Assembly: GCA_041660925.1 (NCBI GenBank)
Contig: JBAZVI010000006.1
Coordinates: 124,001 to 188,000 of the forward strand
Source of the DNA: Elusimicrobiota bacterium
GTDB taxonomy: Bacteria; Elusimicrobiota; Elusimicrobia; UBA1565
DNA length: 64,000 nucleotides
Reading direction: 5' to 3'
The translations under genes and the position numbers were made by a program. Numbering within the stretch: position 1 is the first letter of the stretch; every line of letters starts with the position of its first letter. Shown here piece after piece: positions 27,771-35,507 of the stretch. The notes beneath the pieces are model-generated. The model did no database searches, was not told the DNA's origin, and worked only from the letters and a program-made list of their open reading frames with translations.

Positions 27771-28532
27771 TTACAGCGCGCCGAGATCGTGGAGGACCAG
27801 CGCCGCGGCGACGATCGCGGCCGTTTCGCCTCGTAAGGTCGTGGCGCCCATGTGGAAGAGGTGCGCCCCCTCCATCTCGGCGAGCTCGGCTTCCTCGTCG
27901 GAGAAGCCGCCCTCGGGGCCGATGAAGAGGTTCACCTTGAGCGCGTCCCTGTGGTGCTGGCGCGCCTTCACGAGGGCCTCGTGCAGCGAGGTCATCGCGC
28001 CGGAGGGCTTGGCCCAGCCGACGAAGGTGGCGCCTTCCTTCGAGGCCTTCACGATGGCCTCGCGGTACTGCTGGGGAGGGTAGAGCTCGGGGATCTCGGC
28101 GCGGCCGCACTGCTTGGAGGCGGCCGTGAGGACCTTCGCCCAGCGCTCGATCTTCTTGGGCGTTCCCTCCTCGCGCAGCTGGACGACGGTGCGCGGGGTG
28201 AGGATGGGGACGATGGCGGAGACGCCGATCTCGGCCGCCTTCTCGAGGGCCCAGTCCCAGCGCGAGGAGCGCAGGAGCCCGAGATAGAGGGTCATCTGGA
28301 CCTGGGTGCCCTTCTTCGTGGCGTGCAGGGTCCCGGTGATCTTCCCTTCGACGATCCCGTCCTCGCCCACCTTCTCGATGACGGCCGCGTAGCGCCCGCC
28401 CTTGCCGTCGAAGAGCTCGAGGGTCTGTCCCGGCTGGCAGCGCAGGACCCTCGCGACATGGAAGGCCTCCGGGCCGCGCAGGGTGAAGCGGTCGTTCTGG
28501 ACGTCTTCGCGAGCGACGAGGAACTGGGGCAT
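27771..28532 (-). CDS. rsmE: 16S rRNA m3U1498 methyltransferase RsmE
   Basis: This 253-residue protein starts at 28532, overlapping the dnaJ stop as TGATG. It shows the SPOUT-fold signature of RsmE: VLRCQPGQTLELFDGKGG near the N-terminus, LEKAAEIGVSAIVPILTPRT in the middle, and NLFIGPEGGFSDEEAEL with LRGETAAIVAAALV at the SAM-binding knot. It methylates U1498 of 16S rRNA. The position after dnaJ is common in bacteria. Confidence 0.97.
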   Translation of the reverse strand: MPQFLVAREDVQNDRFTLRGPEAFHVARVLRCQPGQTLELFDGKGGRYAAVIEKVGEDGIVEGKITGTLHATKKGTQVQMTLYLGLLRSSRWDWALEKAAEIGVSAIVPILTPRTVVQLREEGTPKKIERWAKVLTAASKQCGRAEIPELYPPQQYREAIVKASKEGATFVGWAKPSGAMTSLHEALVKARQHHRDALKVNLFIGPEGGFSDEEAELAEMEGAHLFHMGATTLRGETAAIVAAALVLHDLGAL

Positions 28533-29761
28533 CAGGAGCCTCCGCCGAAGATCTTTCCGAAGATGCCGCCATCCTCTTTCGGCGGCTCGCCGCCCTTCCC
28601 CGTCGCCTCCGCCGTCTTCTCGGCCTTCTCCGCCTTCTCCGTCTCGGCGGCGTCCTCCTCGTCGGCTTTGTGCATGAGCCGGCCCAGCTGTTCGACGAGC
28701 TCCTTCTCCGGGCCCTCGAGATGTCGCGGGACGTCGACCTCGACGCGCACGAGCAGGTCGCCGTAGCCGCGGCCGCGCAGCTTGGGCATCCCCTTGCCGG
28801 GGAGGCGGAAGAGCGCCCCATGCTGGACGCCGGCGGGGATCTTGATGCGCGACTTCCCCTCCCCGAGCGTGGGGACCGAGAGGGTGCAGCCGAGCGCGGC
28901 CTGCGGGAAGCTGATGCGCTGGCGGTAGACCAGGTCGTCCTCGTCGCGCTCGAAACGGGAGTTCGTCTTCACCCGCACGTCCACGTAGAGGTCGCCGGCG
29001 GGACCGCCGCGCGCGCCCGCCTCGCCCTCGCCGGCGACGCGCAGCGTGGCGCCGTCGTAGACTCCGGCGGGGATGCGGAGCGTGAGGTGATGCTTCCTGC
29101 GCGCGGTGCCCGAGCCGCGACAGTCCTTGCACGGGGTCTCGATGGTCTGCCCGGCGCCGCCGCAGGCGGGGCAGGTCTGGCTCATGGAGAAGAAGCCCTG
29201 GGAGTACTGCACGCGCCCGGCCCCGCGGCAGGTCGCGCAGCGCTTGAGGCCGGTGCCGGGCCGCGCGCCGCTGCCGCGGCAGGTGGCGCAGGTCTCGATG
29301 CGCTCGTAGTCGATGGGCTTCTGCACGCCCTCGTAGGCCTGCTCGAGGGTGACCGTCGCCTCGAACTTGAGGTCGTGGCCGCGGCGCGTGCGCGCGTGGC
29401 CGCCGCCCGGCTCGCCGAAGCCGCCGCCCCCTCCGCCGAAGAAGCTCTCGAAGATCTCCCCGAACATGTCGTTGGGATCTCCGCCCTGGCGGAAGCCGCC
29501 GCCGAAGCCGCCGTGGCCGCCGTGGGCGCCGTGCTGACCGCTCACCCCGGCCTCGCCGAACTGATCGTAGAGCTGGCGCTTCTTCCCGTCGGAGAGGACC
29601 TCGTAGGCCGAGTTCACCTGCTTGAAGCGCTCCTCGGCCTCCTTGTTGCCGGCGTTGCGGTCGGGGTGGAACTTGAGCGCGAGCTTGCGGTAGGCCGCCT
29701 TGATCTCGGCCTCCGTGGCGTTCCTGGGGATGCCCAGGAGCTCGTAATAATCTTTAGCCAT
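28532..29761 (-). CDS. dnaJ: Chaperone DnaJ
   Basis: This 409-residue protein has a J domain with the HPD motif ([10 protein letters not shown]), a long Gly/Phe-rich linker with glycine runs, and four zinc-binding repeats ([32 protein letters not shown]). Two beta-barrel client-binding domains follow. The tail is extended, Glu/Lys-rich, and ends [12 protein letters not shown]. It stimulates DnaK ATPase activity and delivers clients. It begins 24 nt after dnaK. Confidence 0.98.
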   Translation of the reverse strand: MAKDYYELLGIPRNATEAEIKAAYRKLALKFHPDRNAGNKEAEERFKQVNSAYEVLSDGKKRQLYDQFGEAGVSGQHGAHGGHGGFGGGFRQGGDPNDMFGEIFESFFGGGGGGFGEPGGGHARTRRGHDLKFEATVTLEQAYEGVQKPIDYERIETCATCRGSGARPGTGLKRCATCRGAGRVQYSQGFFSMSQTCPACGGAGQTIETPCKDCRGSGTARRKHHLTLRIPAGVYDGATLRVAGEGEAGARGGPAGDLYVDVRVKTNSRFERDEDDLVYRQRISFPQAALGCTLSVPTLGEGKSRIKIPAGVQHGALFRLPGKGMPKLRGRGYGDLLVRVEVDVPRHLEGPEKELVEQLGRLMHKADEEDAAETEKAEKAEKTAEATGKGGEPPKEDGGIFGKIFGGGS

Positions 29762-29785
29762 GCGCGCTCGGGAGCGGGGCCGTCC

Positions 29786-31666
29786 TCAGCCCTGCTTCTC
29801 CTTGTCCTTGTCCTCGTCGACGACTTCGGCGTCGACGACGCCCCCGTCGTCCTTCCCCTTCGCGTCGGCCGACCCGGTGGAGCCGCCGCTCTTGGCGTTC
29901 TCGGCCTTGGCCTTCTCGCCGGCTTCCTTGTAGATGGCCTCGCCGAGCTTCTGGGAGGCGGCGACGAGCGCGTCCTTCGCCTTCGTGATGCGCTCGACGT
30001 CCTCGCCCTTGAGGGCTTCCTTGAGCTCGGAGACCCCGCGCTCGATGCTGCCGCGCTCCTCCTGGGAGACCTTGTCGCCGTGCTCGCGCAGGGCCTTCTC
30101 GGCGGCGTAGAGGACGGTGTCGGATTCGTTCTTGGCCTCGATCTTCGCCTTGTTCTTCTTGTCCTCCTCGGCGAACTGCTCGGCCTGGCGGATGAACTTC
30201 TCGACCTCGGCCTTGTCGAGCTTGTTCTTCGCCGTGATGGTGATGTGGTGCGCCTTCTTCGTGCCCAGGTCCTCGGCGTGCACGTTGATGAGGCCGTTGG
30301 CGTCGATGGCGAAGGTCACCTTGATCTGCGGCACGCCGCGCGGAGCCGGCGGGATGCCGTCGAGGTCGAACTTCCCGAGCGAGACGTTGTCCTTGGCCAT
30401 CGGCCGCTCGCCCTGGAGCACGTGCACGGTGACCGCGGGCTGGTTGTCGGAGGCCGTGGAGAAGACCTGCGACTTCTCGACCGGGATGGTCGTGTTGCGC
30501 TCGATGAGCGCGGTCGTGACGCCGCCCAGGGTCTCGATGCCCAGGGTCAGCGGGGTGACGTCGAGCAGGAGCACGTCCTTGACCTCGCCGGTGAGCACGG
30601 CGGCCTGCACGGAGGCGCCGGAAGCCACGCACTCCATGGGGTCGATGCCGCGCTCGACCTTCTTGCCCACGTGCTCCTCGACGAAGCGCTGGACGACGGG
30701 CATGCGGGTCGGGCCGCCGACGAGGATGATCTTCGTGACGTCGGAGGTCTTGAGCTTGGCGTCGTTGAGCGCCTGGTCGATGGAGTGCCGGCAGCGCTCG
30801 ACGATGTCGCCGACGATGCTCTCGAGCTTCGCGCGCGTGAGCCGCTGGACGAGGTGCTTGGGCACGTTGTTCTCGGCGGTGAGGAAGGGCAGGTTCAGGT
30901 CGGTCTCCATGACGCTGGAGAGCTCGATCTTCGCCTTCTCGGCCGCCTCGCGCACGCGCTGGATGGCCATGGGGTCCTTCGAGACGTCGAGTCCGGTCTC
31001 CTTGCGGAACTCGCCGACGACGTGCGCGACGAGCGCGTTGTCCATGTCGGTGCCGCCGAGCTTCGTGTCGCCGGAGGTGGAGAGCACCTCGAAGACGCCG
31101 CCGCCGAACTCCATGATCGTGACGTCGAGCGTGCCGCCGCCGAGGTCGAAGACCATGATCTTCTCGTCCTTGCCCTTCTTGTCGAGGCCGTAGGCGAGGC
31201 AGGCGGCCGTGGGCTCGTTGACGATGCGCACGACCTCGAGGCCCGCGATCTGGCCCGCGTCCTTGGTGGCCTGGCGCTGGTTGTCGTTGAAGTAGGCGGG
31301 GACGGTGATGACCGCCTTGCTGACCGGCTCTCCGAGGAAGGCCTCGGCGTCGCGCTTGACCTTCTGGAGCAGGAAGCCGGAGAGCTGCTGCGGGGTGTAC
31401 TCCTTGCCGTGCAGCTTGAAGTGGTAGTCCTCGCCCATGCGCCGCTTGAAGGCCATGGCCGTGCCCTCGATGTTCGCGACGGCCTGCCGCCGCGCGGGCT
31501 CGCCGACGAGGAGCTGCGAGTCCTTCGTGAAGGCCACGTAGGACGGGAAGGCCTTCCCGCCGACGCTCGTGCCCTCGGCCGAGGGGATGATGGTCGGCTT
31601 GCCGCCTTCCATGACGGCGGCCGCCGTGTTCGAGGTGCCCAGGTCGATTCCGATGATCTTGCTCAT
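29786..31666 (-). CDS. dnaK: Chaperone DnaK (Hsp70)
   Basis: This 626-residue Hsp70 starts at 31666, preceded by GGAGG. The ATPase domain opens with [20 protein letters not shown] and contains [17 protein letters not shown] and [13 protein letters not shown]. The hydrophobic linker [13 protein letters not shown] leads into the substrate-binding domain, and the C-terminus ends in an acidic tail ([15 protein letters not shown]). It is full length, and its J-protein and nucleotide-exchange partners are encoded on either side. Confidence 0.99.
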   Translation of the reverse strand: MSKIIGIDLGTSNTAAAVMEGGKPTIIPSAEGTSVGGKAFPSYVAFTKDSQLLVGEPARRQAVANIEGTAMAFKRRMGEDYHFKLHGKEYTPQQLSGFLLQKVKRDAEAFLGEPVSKAVITVPAYFNDNQRQATKDAGQIAGLEVVRIVNEPTAACLAYGLDKKGKDEKIMVFDLGGGTLDVTIMEFGGGVFEVLSTSGDTKLGGTDMDNALVAHVVGEFRKETGLDVSKDPMAIQRVREAAEKAKIELSSVMETDLNLPFLTAENNVPKHLVQRLTRAKLESIVGDIVERCRHSIDQALNDAKLKTSDVTKIILVGGPTRMPVVQRFVEEHVGKKVERGIDPMECVASGASVQAAVLTGEVKDVLLLDVTPLTLGIETLGGVTTALIERNTTIPVEKSQVFSTASDNQPAVTVHVLQGERPMAKDNVSLGKFDLDGIPPAPRGVPQIKVTFAIDANGLINVHAEDLGTKKAHHITITAKNKLDKAEVEKFIRQAEQFAEEDKKNKAKIEAKNESDTVLYAAEKALREHGDKVSQEERGSIERGVSELKEALKGEDVERITKAKDALVAASQKLGEAIYKEAGEKAKAENAKSGGSTGSADAKGKDDGGVVDAEVVDEDKDKEKQG

Positions 31667-31690
31667 ATTTATATGCCTCCGTTCGTCCTT

Positions 31691-31725
31691 ACTGCCTCCC
31701 CCCGCGGGGGAGGGCTGGGAGAGGG
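31691..31725. repeat. GC-rich intergenic palindrome, copy 3
   Basis: ACTGCCTCCCC-ccgc-GGGGGAGGG with a downstream CTGGGAGAGGGGG. It lies in the grpE-dnaK gap and is in the opposite orientation to the closely similar copies at 52090 and 58612. Confidence 0.65.
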
Positions 31726-31762
31726 GGTGTTCCGTCCCTCTCCGCAAAATTCTCCTTCACGT

Positions 31763-31803
31763 CCTCCCCCACCCTGCCCTTCCCCGACGGGGAGGGGCGG
31801 CGA
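31763..31803. repeat. GC-rich intergenic palindrome, copy 4
   Basis: CTTCCCC-gac-GGGGAGG is flanked by C-rich and G-rich arms. It is a second family member in the same 144-nt grpE-dnaK gap. Together the two copies could form structures that lower or uncouple expression of neighbours. Confidence 0.6.
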
Positions 31804-31810
31804 GGAAGAG

Positions 31811-32386
31811 CTACGCCGTCTTGCCCTTGGCCGTTCTTACTCTGGCCGCCCGCAAAACCTTCCCCCCCAGGGTGTAGCCGCGCTGGAGCTCCTCCACCAC
31901 GGTCCCCTCGGGATGCTCGTCGGTCTCCACCTGGCCGAGCACCTCGTGCAGGTTGAAGTCATACGGCCTGCCGACGCTCTCGATGCGCGCGACGCCCTCG
32001 GCCTCGAAGAGCTTGGTGAACTCCTTGAAGATGAGCTCCAGGCCCTGCACCAGGCCGCGCACGTCGCCGGAATCCGCGCCCACCTTCTCCAGCTCGGCGC
32101 CGTGGCGCACGACCTGCTCGTGGGCCGAGACGAGGACGTCGTAGAGCGGCAGCATGCGCGCGAGCAGCTGCTCGCGGCCGTGGCGCTCCCACTGCGGCTT
32201 GTCGCGGTCGACGCGCTTGCGGTAGTTCTCGAACTCCGCCTTCAGACGCAGCAGCTGGCCGTAATAATCGGGTGCGTCCGCGGGCGCGGGGGCCGCGGCC
32301 TCCGGCGCTGCGGCGGCCTCGGACGCCTCGAGGGACTCGGAACCCTCAGCGGGCTCTTTTGGGCTTGTCTTCTTTGGGTTCGACAT
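31811..32386 (-). CDS. grpE: Nucleotide exchange factor GrpE
   Basis: This 191-residue protein has an acidic Ala/Glu/Pro-rich N-terminus, a long helix (LLRLKAEFENYRKRVDRDK) and the conserved C-terminal beta-domain (RPYDFNLHEVLGQVETDEHPEGTVVEELQRGYTLGGKVLRAARVRTAKG). It releases ADP from DnaK. Its start lies inside the hrcA coding region (41-nt overlap), which implies translational coupling. Confidence 0.97.
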   Translation of the reverse strand: MSNPKKTSPKEPAEGSESLEASEAAAAPEAAAPAPADAPDYYGQLLRLKAEFENYRKRVDRDKPQWERHGREQLLARMLPLYDVLVSAHEQVVRHGAELEKVGADSGDVRGLVQGLELIFKEFTKLFEAEGVARIESVGRPYDFNLHEVLGQVETDEHPEGTVVEELQRGYTLGGKVLRAARVRTAKGKTA

Positions 32387-33464
32387 CCCATGCCTCCAGC
32401 GCCCGGCTCACGACGTGCCCCATGTAGTCGACCAGCGACATCATCCGCGTGTACTCCATGCGCTTGGGGCCCAGCACCCCGAGCAGGCCGACCATCTGGT
32501 CGCCGGCACGGTAGGTGGTGGTCACGAGGCTGATGTTGCGCAAAGCGGGCAGGTTCGTCTCCTCGCCGATGAGGACGTCCACCCCCGTCTCGTCGCCGGC
32601 GCGGGCGCGCTCGATCTGCTTGCGGAAGCGCTCCTGCAGGAGCTCCGAGAGGCGGTGGCGCTCCTCGAGGACGCCGACGAGCTGCTGGAGCTCGCGCAGG
32701 TCGCCGAGGTCGCCGGTGTGCGCGACGACGCTCGTCGCCCCCTCGAGGTAGAGGTCCTCGGGGGCGACCGCGGACTCGAGCTCCCCGAGCAGCGCGTGCG
32801 CGAACTGCTGGAGCTCGCGGATCTCGTGCTCGGCCTGCTCGAGCTGCACCGCCAGGATCTGCTGCACCTCGCGGATGGACTTGCCCTCGACGTGCTCGTT
32901 GAGGAAGCGGTTGAGCATGTGCACGCGGTCCGGCGTGGGCACGAAGGAGAGCTGCATCGGCCAGTGCAGGACCTTGCCCGACTTGGTGACGATGATGGCC
33001 AGGACCTTGTTGCCGCCCAGGTGGATGAGCTCCAGGCGCTTGAGGCCCTGGCTCTCGACCTTGGGGGAGATGACCAGGCCCGCGCCGTGCGAGGCGCTCG
33101 AGAGCAGACGCGAGGTCTGCGAGAGCACCCGGTCGAGCTCGTCGAGCCGGTTGCCGTACTGCTTCTCGATCTCCGCCTTCTCCGCGGAAGCCAGTCGCTG
33201 GACGTCGTGGATGTAGTCCACGTAGAAGCGGTAGCCGCGGTCGGTGGGCACGCGGCCGGCGGAGGTGTGGGGCTGGTGGAGGTAGCCCTCCTCCTCGAGC
33301 TCGGAGAGGATGCTGCGGATGGTGGCGCTGGAGAGGTCGAGGCCCGCCTCTTCGGCGATGACGGAGGAGGCGATGGGGCGGGAGGTCTTGATGTGGTAAT
33401 GGACGACCCACTGCAGGACCTTCTTCTTGCGCTCCTCGGCGACCTTCGGGTTCAGTTGGCGCAT
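32346..33464 (-). CDS. hrcA: Heat-shock repressor HrcA
   Basis: This 372-residue repressor has an N-terminal winged helix (KKVLQWVVHYHIKTSRPIASSVIAEEAGLDLSSATIRSILSELEEEGYLHQPHTSAGRVPTDRGYRFYVD) and a GAF-like dimerisation domain. It binds CIRCE operators and needs GroEL for activity in known systems. It is the first gene of the operon and lies directly behind its own CIRCE element, so it represses itself and the chaperones. Confidence 0.98.
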   Translation of the reverse strand: MRQLNPKVAEERKKKVLQWVVHYHIKTSRPIASSVIAEEAGLDLSSATIRSILSELEEEGYLHQPHTSAGRVPTDRGYRFYVDYIHDVQRLASAEKAEIEKQYGNRLDELDRVLSQTSRLLSSASHGAGLVISPKVESQGLKRLELIHLGGNKVLAIIVTKSGKVLHWPMQLSFVPTPDRVHMLNRFLNEHVEGKSIREVQQILAVQLEQAEHEIRELQQFAHALLGELESAVAPEDLYLEGATSVVAHTGDLGDLRELQQLVGVLEERHRLSELLQERFRKQIERARAGDETGVDVLIGEETNLPALRNISLVTTTYRAGDQMVGLLGVLGPKRMEYTRMMSLVDYMGHVVSRALEAWDVEPKEDKPKRAR

Positions 33465-33480
33465 GGGGGCTGTCTGATAA

Positions 33481-33507
33481 TTAGCAATCGCGTCTACTGA
33501 CTGCTAT
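33481..33507 (-). promoter_or_regulatory. CIRCE operator (HrcA binding site)
   Basis: TTAGCAATC-N9-GACTGCTAT matches the CIRCE consensus TTAGCACTC-N9-GAGTGCTAA with the exact 9-nt spacer. The arms pair at 7 of 9 positions. It ends 16 nt before the hrcA start and overlaps the last bases of the -10 box. Confidence 0.92.
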
Positions 33508-33534
33508 TTTACGCCAACCGCCGCCCCTTGTCAA
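33506..33534 (-). promoter_or_regulatory. Sigma-70 promoter of the heat-shock operon
   Basis: On the minus strand TTGACA (forward 33529-33534) is followed after 17 nt by TAAAAT (forward 33506-33511). The CIRCE element covers the expected transcription start, a typical repressor position. Confidence 0.9.
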
Positions 33535-33547
33535 TCCCTCCCGCCGC

Positions 33548-33576
33548 TTGCGGAAACCCTGCGGACCGTCTATATT
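33548..33576 (+). promoter_or_regulatory. Promoter of the small Cys-rich protein gene
   Basis: TTGCGG and TATATT are separated by 17 nt. The -10 ends 5 nt before the GTG start at 33582, so the mRNA should be leaderless. It is divergent from the hrcA promoter, 14 nt apart. Confidence 0.75.
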
Positions 33577-33581
33577 AGGTC

Positions 33582-33830
33582 GTGCCCTCCAAGGACCCTT
33601 CCCAGGCCCACAAGCACTCCGCGAACCACCGAGAGGAGATCCTCGACAGCTCCTACTGCGGCTGCTTCTACTGCCTGGCGATGTACAGCCCCCGCCGGAT
33701 CAAGGAATGGACCGATGACGGGAAGACCGCCGTCTGTCCCGAATGCGGGACCGACGCGGTCCTCGGCTCGGCCTCGGGCTACCCCATAGAGGAAGAGTTC
33801 CTGCGGAAGCTGAACCTGCTCTGGTTTTGA
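33582..33830 (+). CDS. Conserved small putative zinc-binding protein
   Basis: This 82-residue protein starts at GTG 33582. Sequence: HRE..LDSSYCGCFYCLAMYSP, then TAVCPECGTDAVLGSASGYPI and a final LLWF. Similar small proteins with CGCFYC and CPxCGxDSVIG motifs occur widely in bacteria and are annotated only as cytoplasmic or hypothetical proteins. The two CxxC pairs suggest a zinc site. Function unknown. It converges on the endonuclease gene with only 6 nt between stops. Confidence 0.85.
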   Translation: MPSKDPSQAHKHSANHREEILDSSYCGCFYCLAMYSPRRIKEWTDDGKTAVCPECGTDAVLGSASGYPIEEEFLRKLNLLWF

Positions 33831-33836
33831 AGGCGG

Positions 33837-35414
33837 CTAACGGCGGCGGTGGCGCTTGTTCCAGCGCTTGCCGTGACGGTTGTGCTGCCCGGAGTCGGCG
33901 CGGAGGTTCTCGCGGGCGGCGGGGCTGATCTCCGGATCGCCGGGGGTCGGCAGGTCCTCGCGGACCTGCTGGAAGCCCTTGCGCAGGTCTTCGGGGCGGA
34001 TCGTCGGGGAGAGCGCCTTGGCCCAGCCCCCGGGCATGCTCTCCGGCGCGCGCCGGCTCACGCTCTCCGAGGCTCGGCGGCCGGGCCTGCGCAGGGCGTC
34101 CATGCCGATGCGCTCGGCCAGCGACGGATCGTCGACGAAGGGGTTGCGGTTGCCCTGGTAGCGCTCGACGAGGTCGTTGCGGCGCCGCTCGAAATCGGTC
34201 GGCGGATGTTCGCGGTTCCAGCGCAGGAGCATCTCGAGGCGCGCGCCCCAGAAGCGGCTGCTGTCGCCGGCCATGATGTCGCCGTCGCAATAGCGCACGA
34301 AGAAATAGAGGAGGGCGCGGGCGACGCGGCCCTTGGTGAAGTCCGGGGGCTCGAAGACGCTGCCGTCCGATTTGGCGCCGCCCTTGTTCTCGTAGGTGGC
34401 CCCGCCCTGAACCTCGCCGAAAGGCATGTGGCCGCGCACGCTGTTGGGGTGCATGAAGGTCGCCATCAGGTGGTGCACGTCGGACTTCATGGGCAGGCGC
34501 TTGTTGAAGAAGGACTGGGGCCAGACGTGCTCGATGTTCATGCCGGTGTCGTTGTAGCCGTCCCCGTTCTCGTCGCCCCTCTCGCCGTAGCGGCCGCCGC
34601 TCTCGCCCGTTCCCGGGACGAAGACCCCCGAGTACGCGTCGACGATCCCGCGCATGCCGCGGAGCGTGACGTTGTCGGCCGTCCCGAAGATGAAGGCCGA
34701 GGCCTCCTTGTAGTCGTGCGCGTGATGGCCCTTCGCCTCGATGTCGTGCAGGGCCCAGAAGAGGTCCTGGCCGGAGAGTCCCTCGACGGCCTTCAGATAC
34801 CCGGTCTGGGGAGCGACCGGTTCGACCGGGATGGCGTCGGAGTCCTGCCGCGCCTTCGAGCCGTCGAACATGCGGTCGAGCCGCCGCCCCGCGCGCTCGT
34901 CGCCCTTCGCCTCGCTCTTCGAGAACTCCCCGTGCCTCGCATCCGCGATGGACTTTTCCAGCGCCTCGGCCAGCTCGGAAGAGGAAAGGTCTCCCTCCTC
35001 GGCGGAAAGGGTCTGGGCGGAAGGGCCCTCGGGGAAGCCCCGCACGGGCTTCGTGTCGGCCGCGCGGCGCTCGGAGCGCGCGGCGGCGGCCGGGGAGACC
35101 GAAGCGGCGGCGGCCTGCGCCCGGAAGCGGGCGGGGAGAGCGGCCTGTACGGCGCTCGGGACGGGCTGCGCGTGCGCCTGCGCGGAGTCGGCGATGGCGG
35201 AAGCGGGGAGGATGAGGCCGTTATTGAGCGGAGACTGGAGCCAGGGACCGCGGGCCAGGTTCGCGCCGGCGCCGACGGCGGCGGCGGAAACGACGCTCCC
35301 GACCGGAAGGGTCGGGAGAGGGACCGGCTTGGGGGCGACGAGCTGGGCGCTCGGCCCCGTCGGGAACAGGGCGGTCAGGAGGAAGAGTCCGAAGAGCCCC
35401 TTCGTGCGCCTCAT
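33837..35414 (-). CDS. Exported endonuclease I (NucM/EndA family) with long leader
   Basis: This 525-residue protein has a signal peptide (MRRTKGLFGLFLLTALFPTGPSAQ). An Ala/Pro-rich leader runs to residue ~185 and ends RLDRMFDG (178-185). An endonuclease I domain occupies ~205-440: the catalytic NIEHVWPQSFF (H296), SDVHHLMA, RGHMPFGE, and FEPPDFTKGRVARALLYFFVRY. A DENGDGYND Ca-binding-like loop precedes the active site. The tail is His/Arg-rich. NucM-type enzymes degrade DNA or RNA without sequence specificity, usually outside the cytoplasm. It is a clear paralog of the C-terminal domain of the next gene. TACTCT ends 6 nt before the ATG on the minus strand. Confidence 0.9.
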   Translation of the reverse strand: MRRTKGLFGLFLLTALFPTGPSAQLVAPKPVPLPTLPVGSVVSAAAVGAGANLARGPWLQSPLNNGLILPASAIADSAQAHAQPVPSAVQAALPARFRAQAAAASVSPAAAARSERRAADTKPVRGFPEGPSAQTLSAEEGDLSSSELAEALEKSIADARHGEFSKSEAKGDERAGRRLDRMFDGSKARQDSDAIPVEPVAPQTGYLKAVEGLSGQDLFWALHDIEAKGHHAHDYKEASAFIFGTADNVTLRGMRGIVDAYSGVFVPGTGESGGRYGERGDENGDGYNDTGMNIEHVWPQSFFNKRLPMKSDVHHLMATFMHPNSVRGHMPFGEVQGGATYENKGGAKSDGSVFEPPDFTKGRVARALLYFFVRYCDGDIMAGDSSRFWGARLEMLLRWNREHPPTDFERRRNDLVERYQGNRNPFVDDPSLAERIGMDALRRPGRRASESVSRRAPESMPGGWAKALSPTIRPEDLRKGFQQVREDLPTPGDPEISPAARENLRADSGQHNRHGKRWNKRHRRR

Positions 35415-35471
35415 GCGGATAGAGTACGCGCTTTAAGGGTTTCCCGCCTGGGGCCGGGGACCCTCGACGGG

Positions 35472-35491
35472 GCTGGGCCATAAGGCCCAGC
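35472..35491 (-). terminator. Hairpin after the 2172-residue fusion gene
   Basis: GCTGGGCC-ataa-GGCCCAGC is an 8-bp perfect stem 17 nt beyond the fusion gene stop. The U-tract is absent on the minus strand, so termination is only probable. Confidence 0.5.
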
Positions 35492-35507
35492 GTCGTTCGT
35501 TACGTTT

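Noticed and set aside
28670..32533. Plus-strand open frame of 1287 codons across the heat-shock operon
   Set aside because: It is antisense to dnaJ, dnaK and grpE, which are unmistakable. Its sequence is Leu/Val/Asp/Gly-rich shadow.
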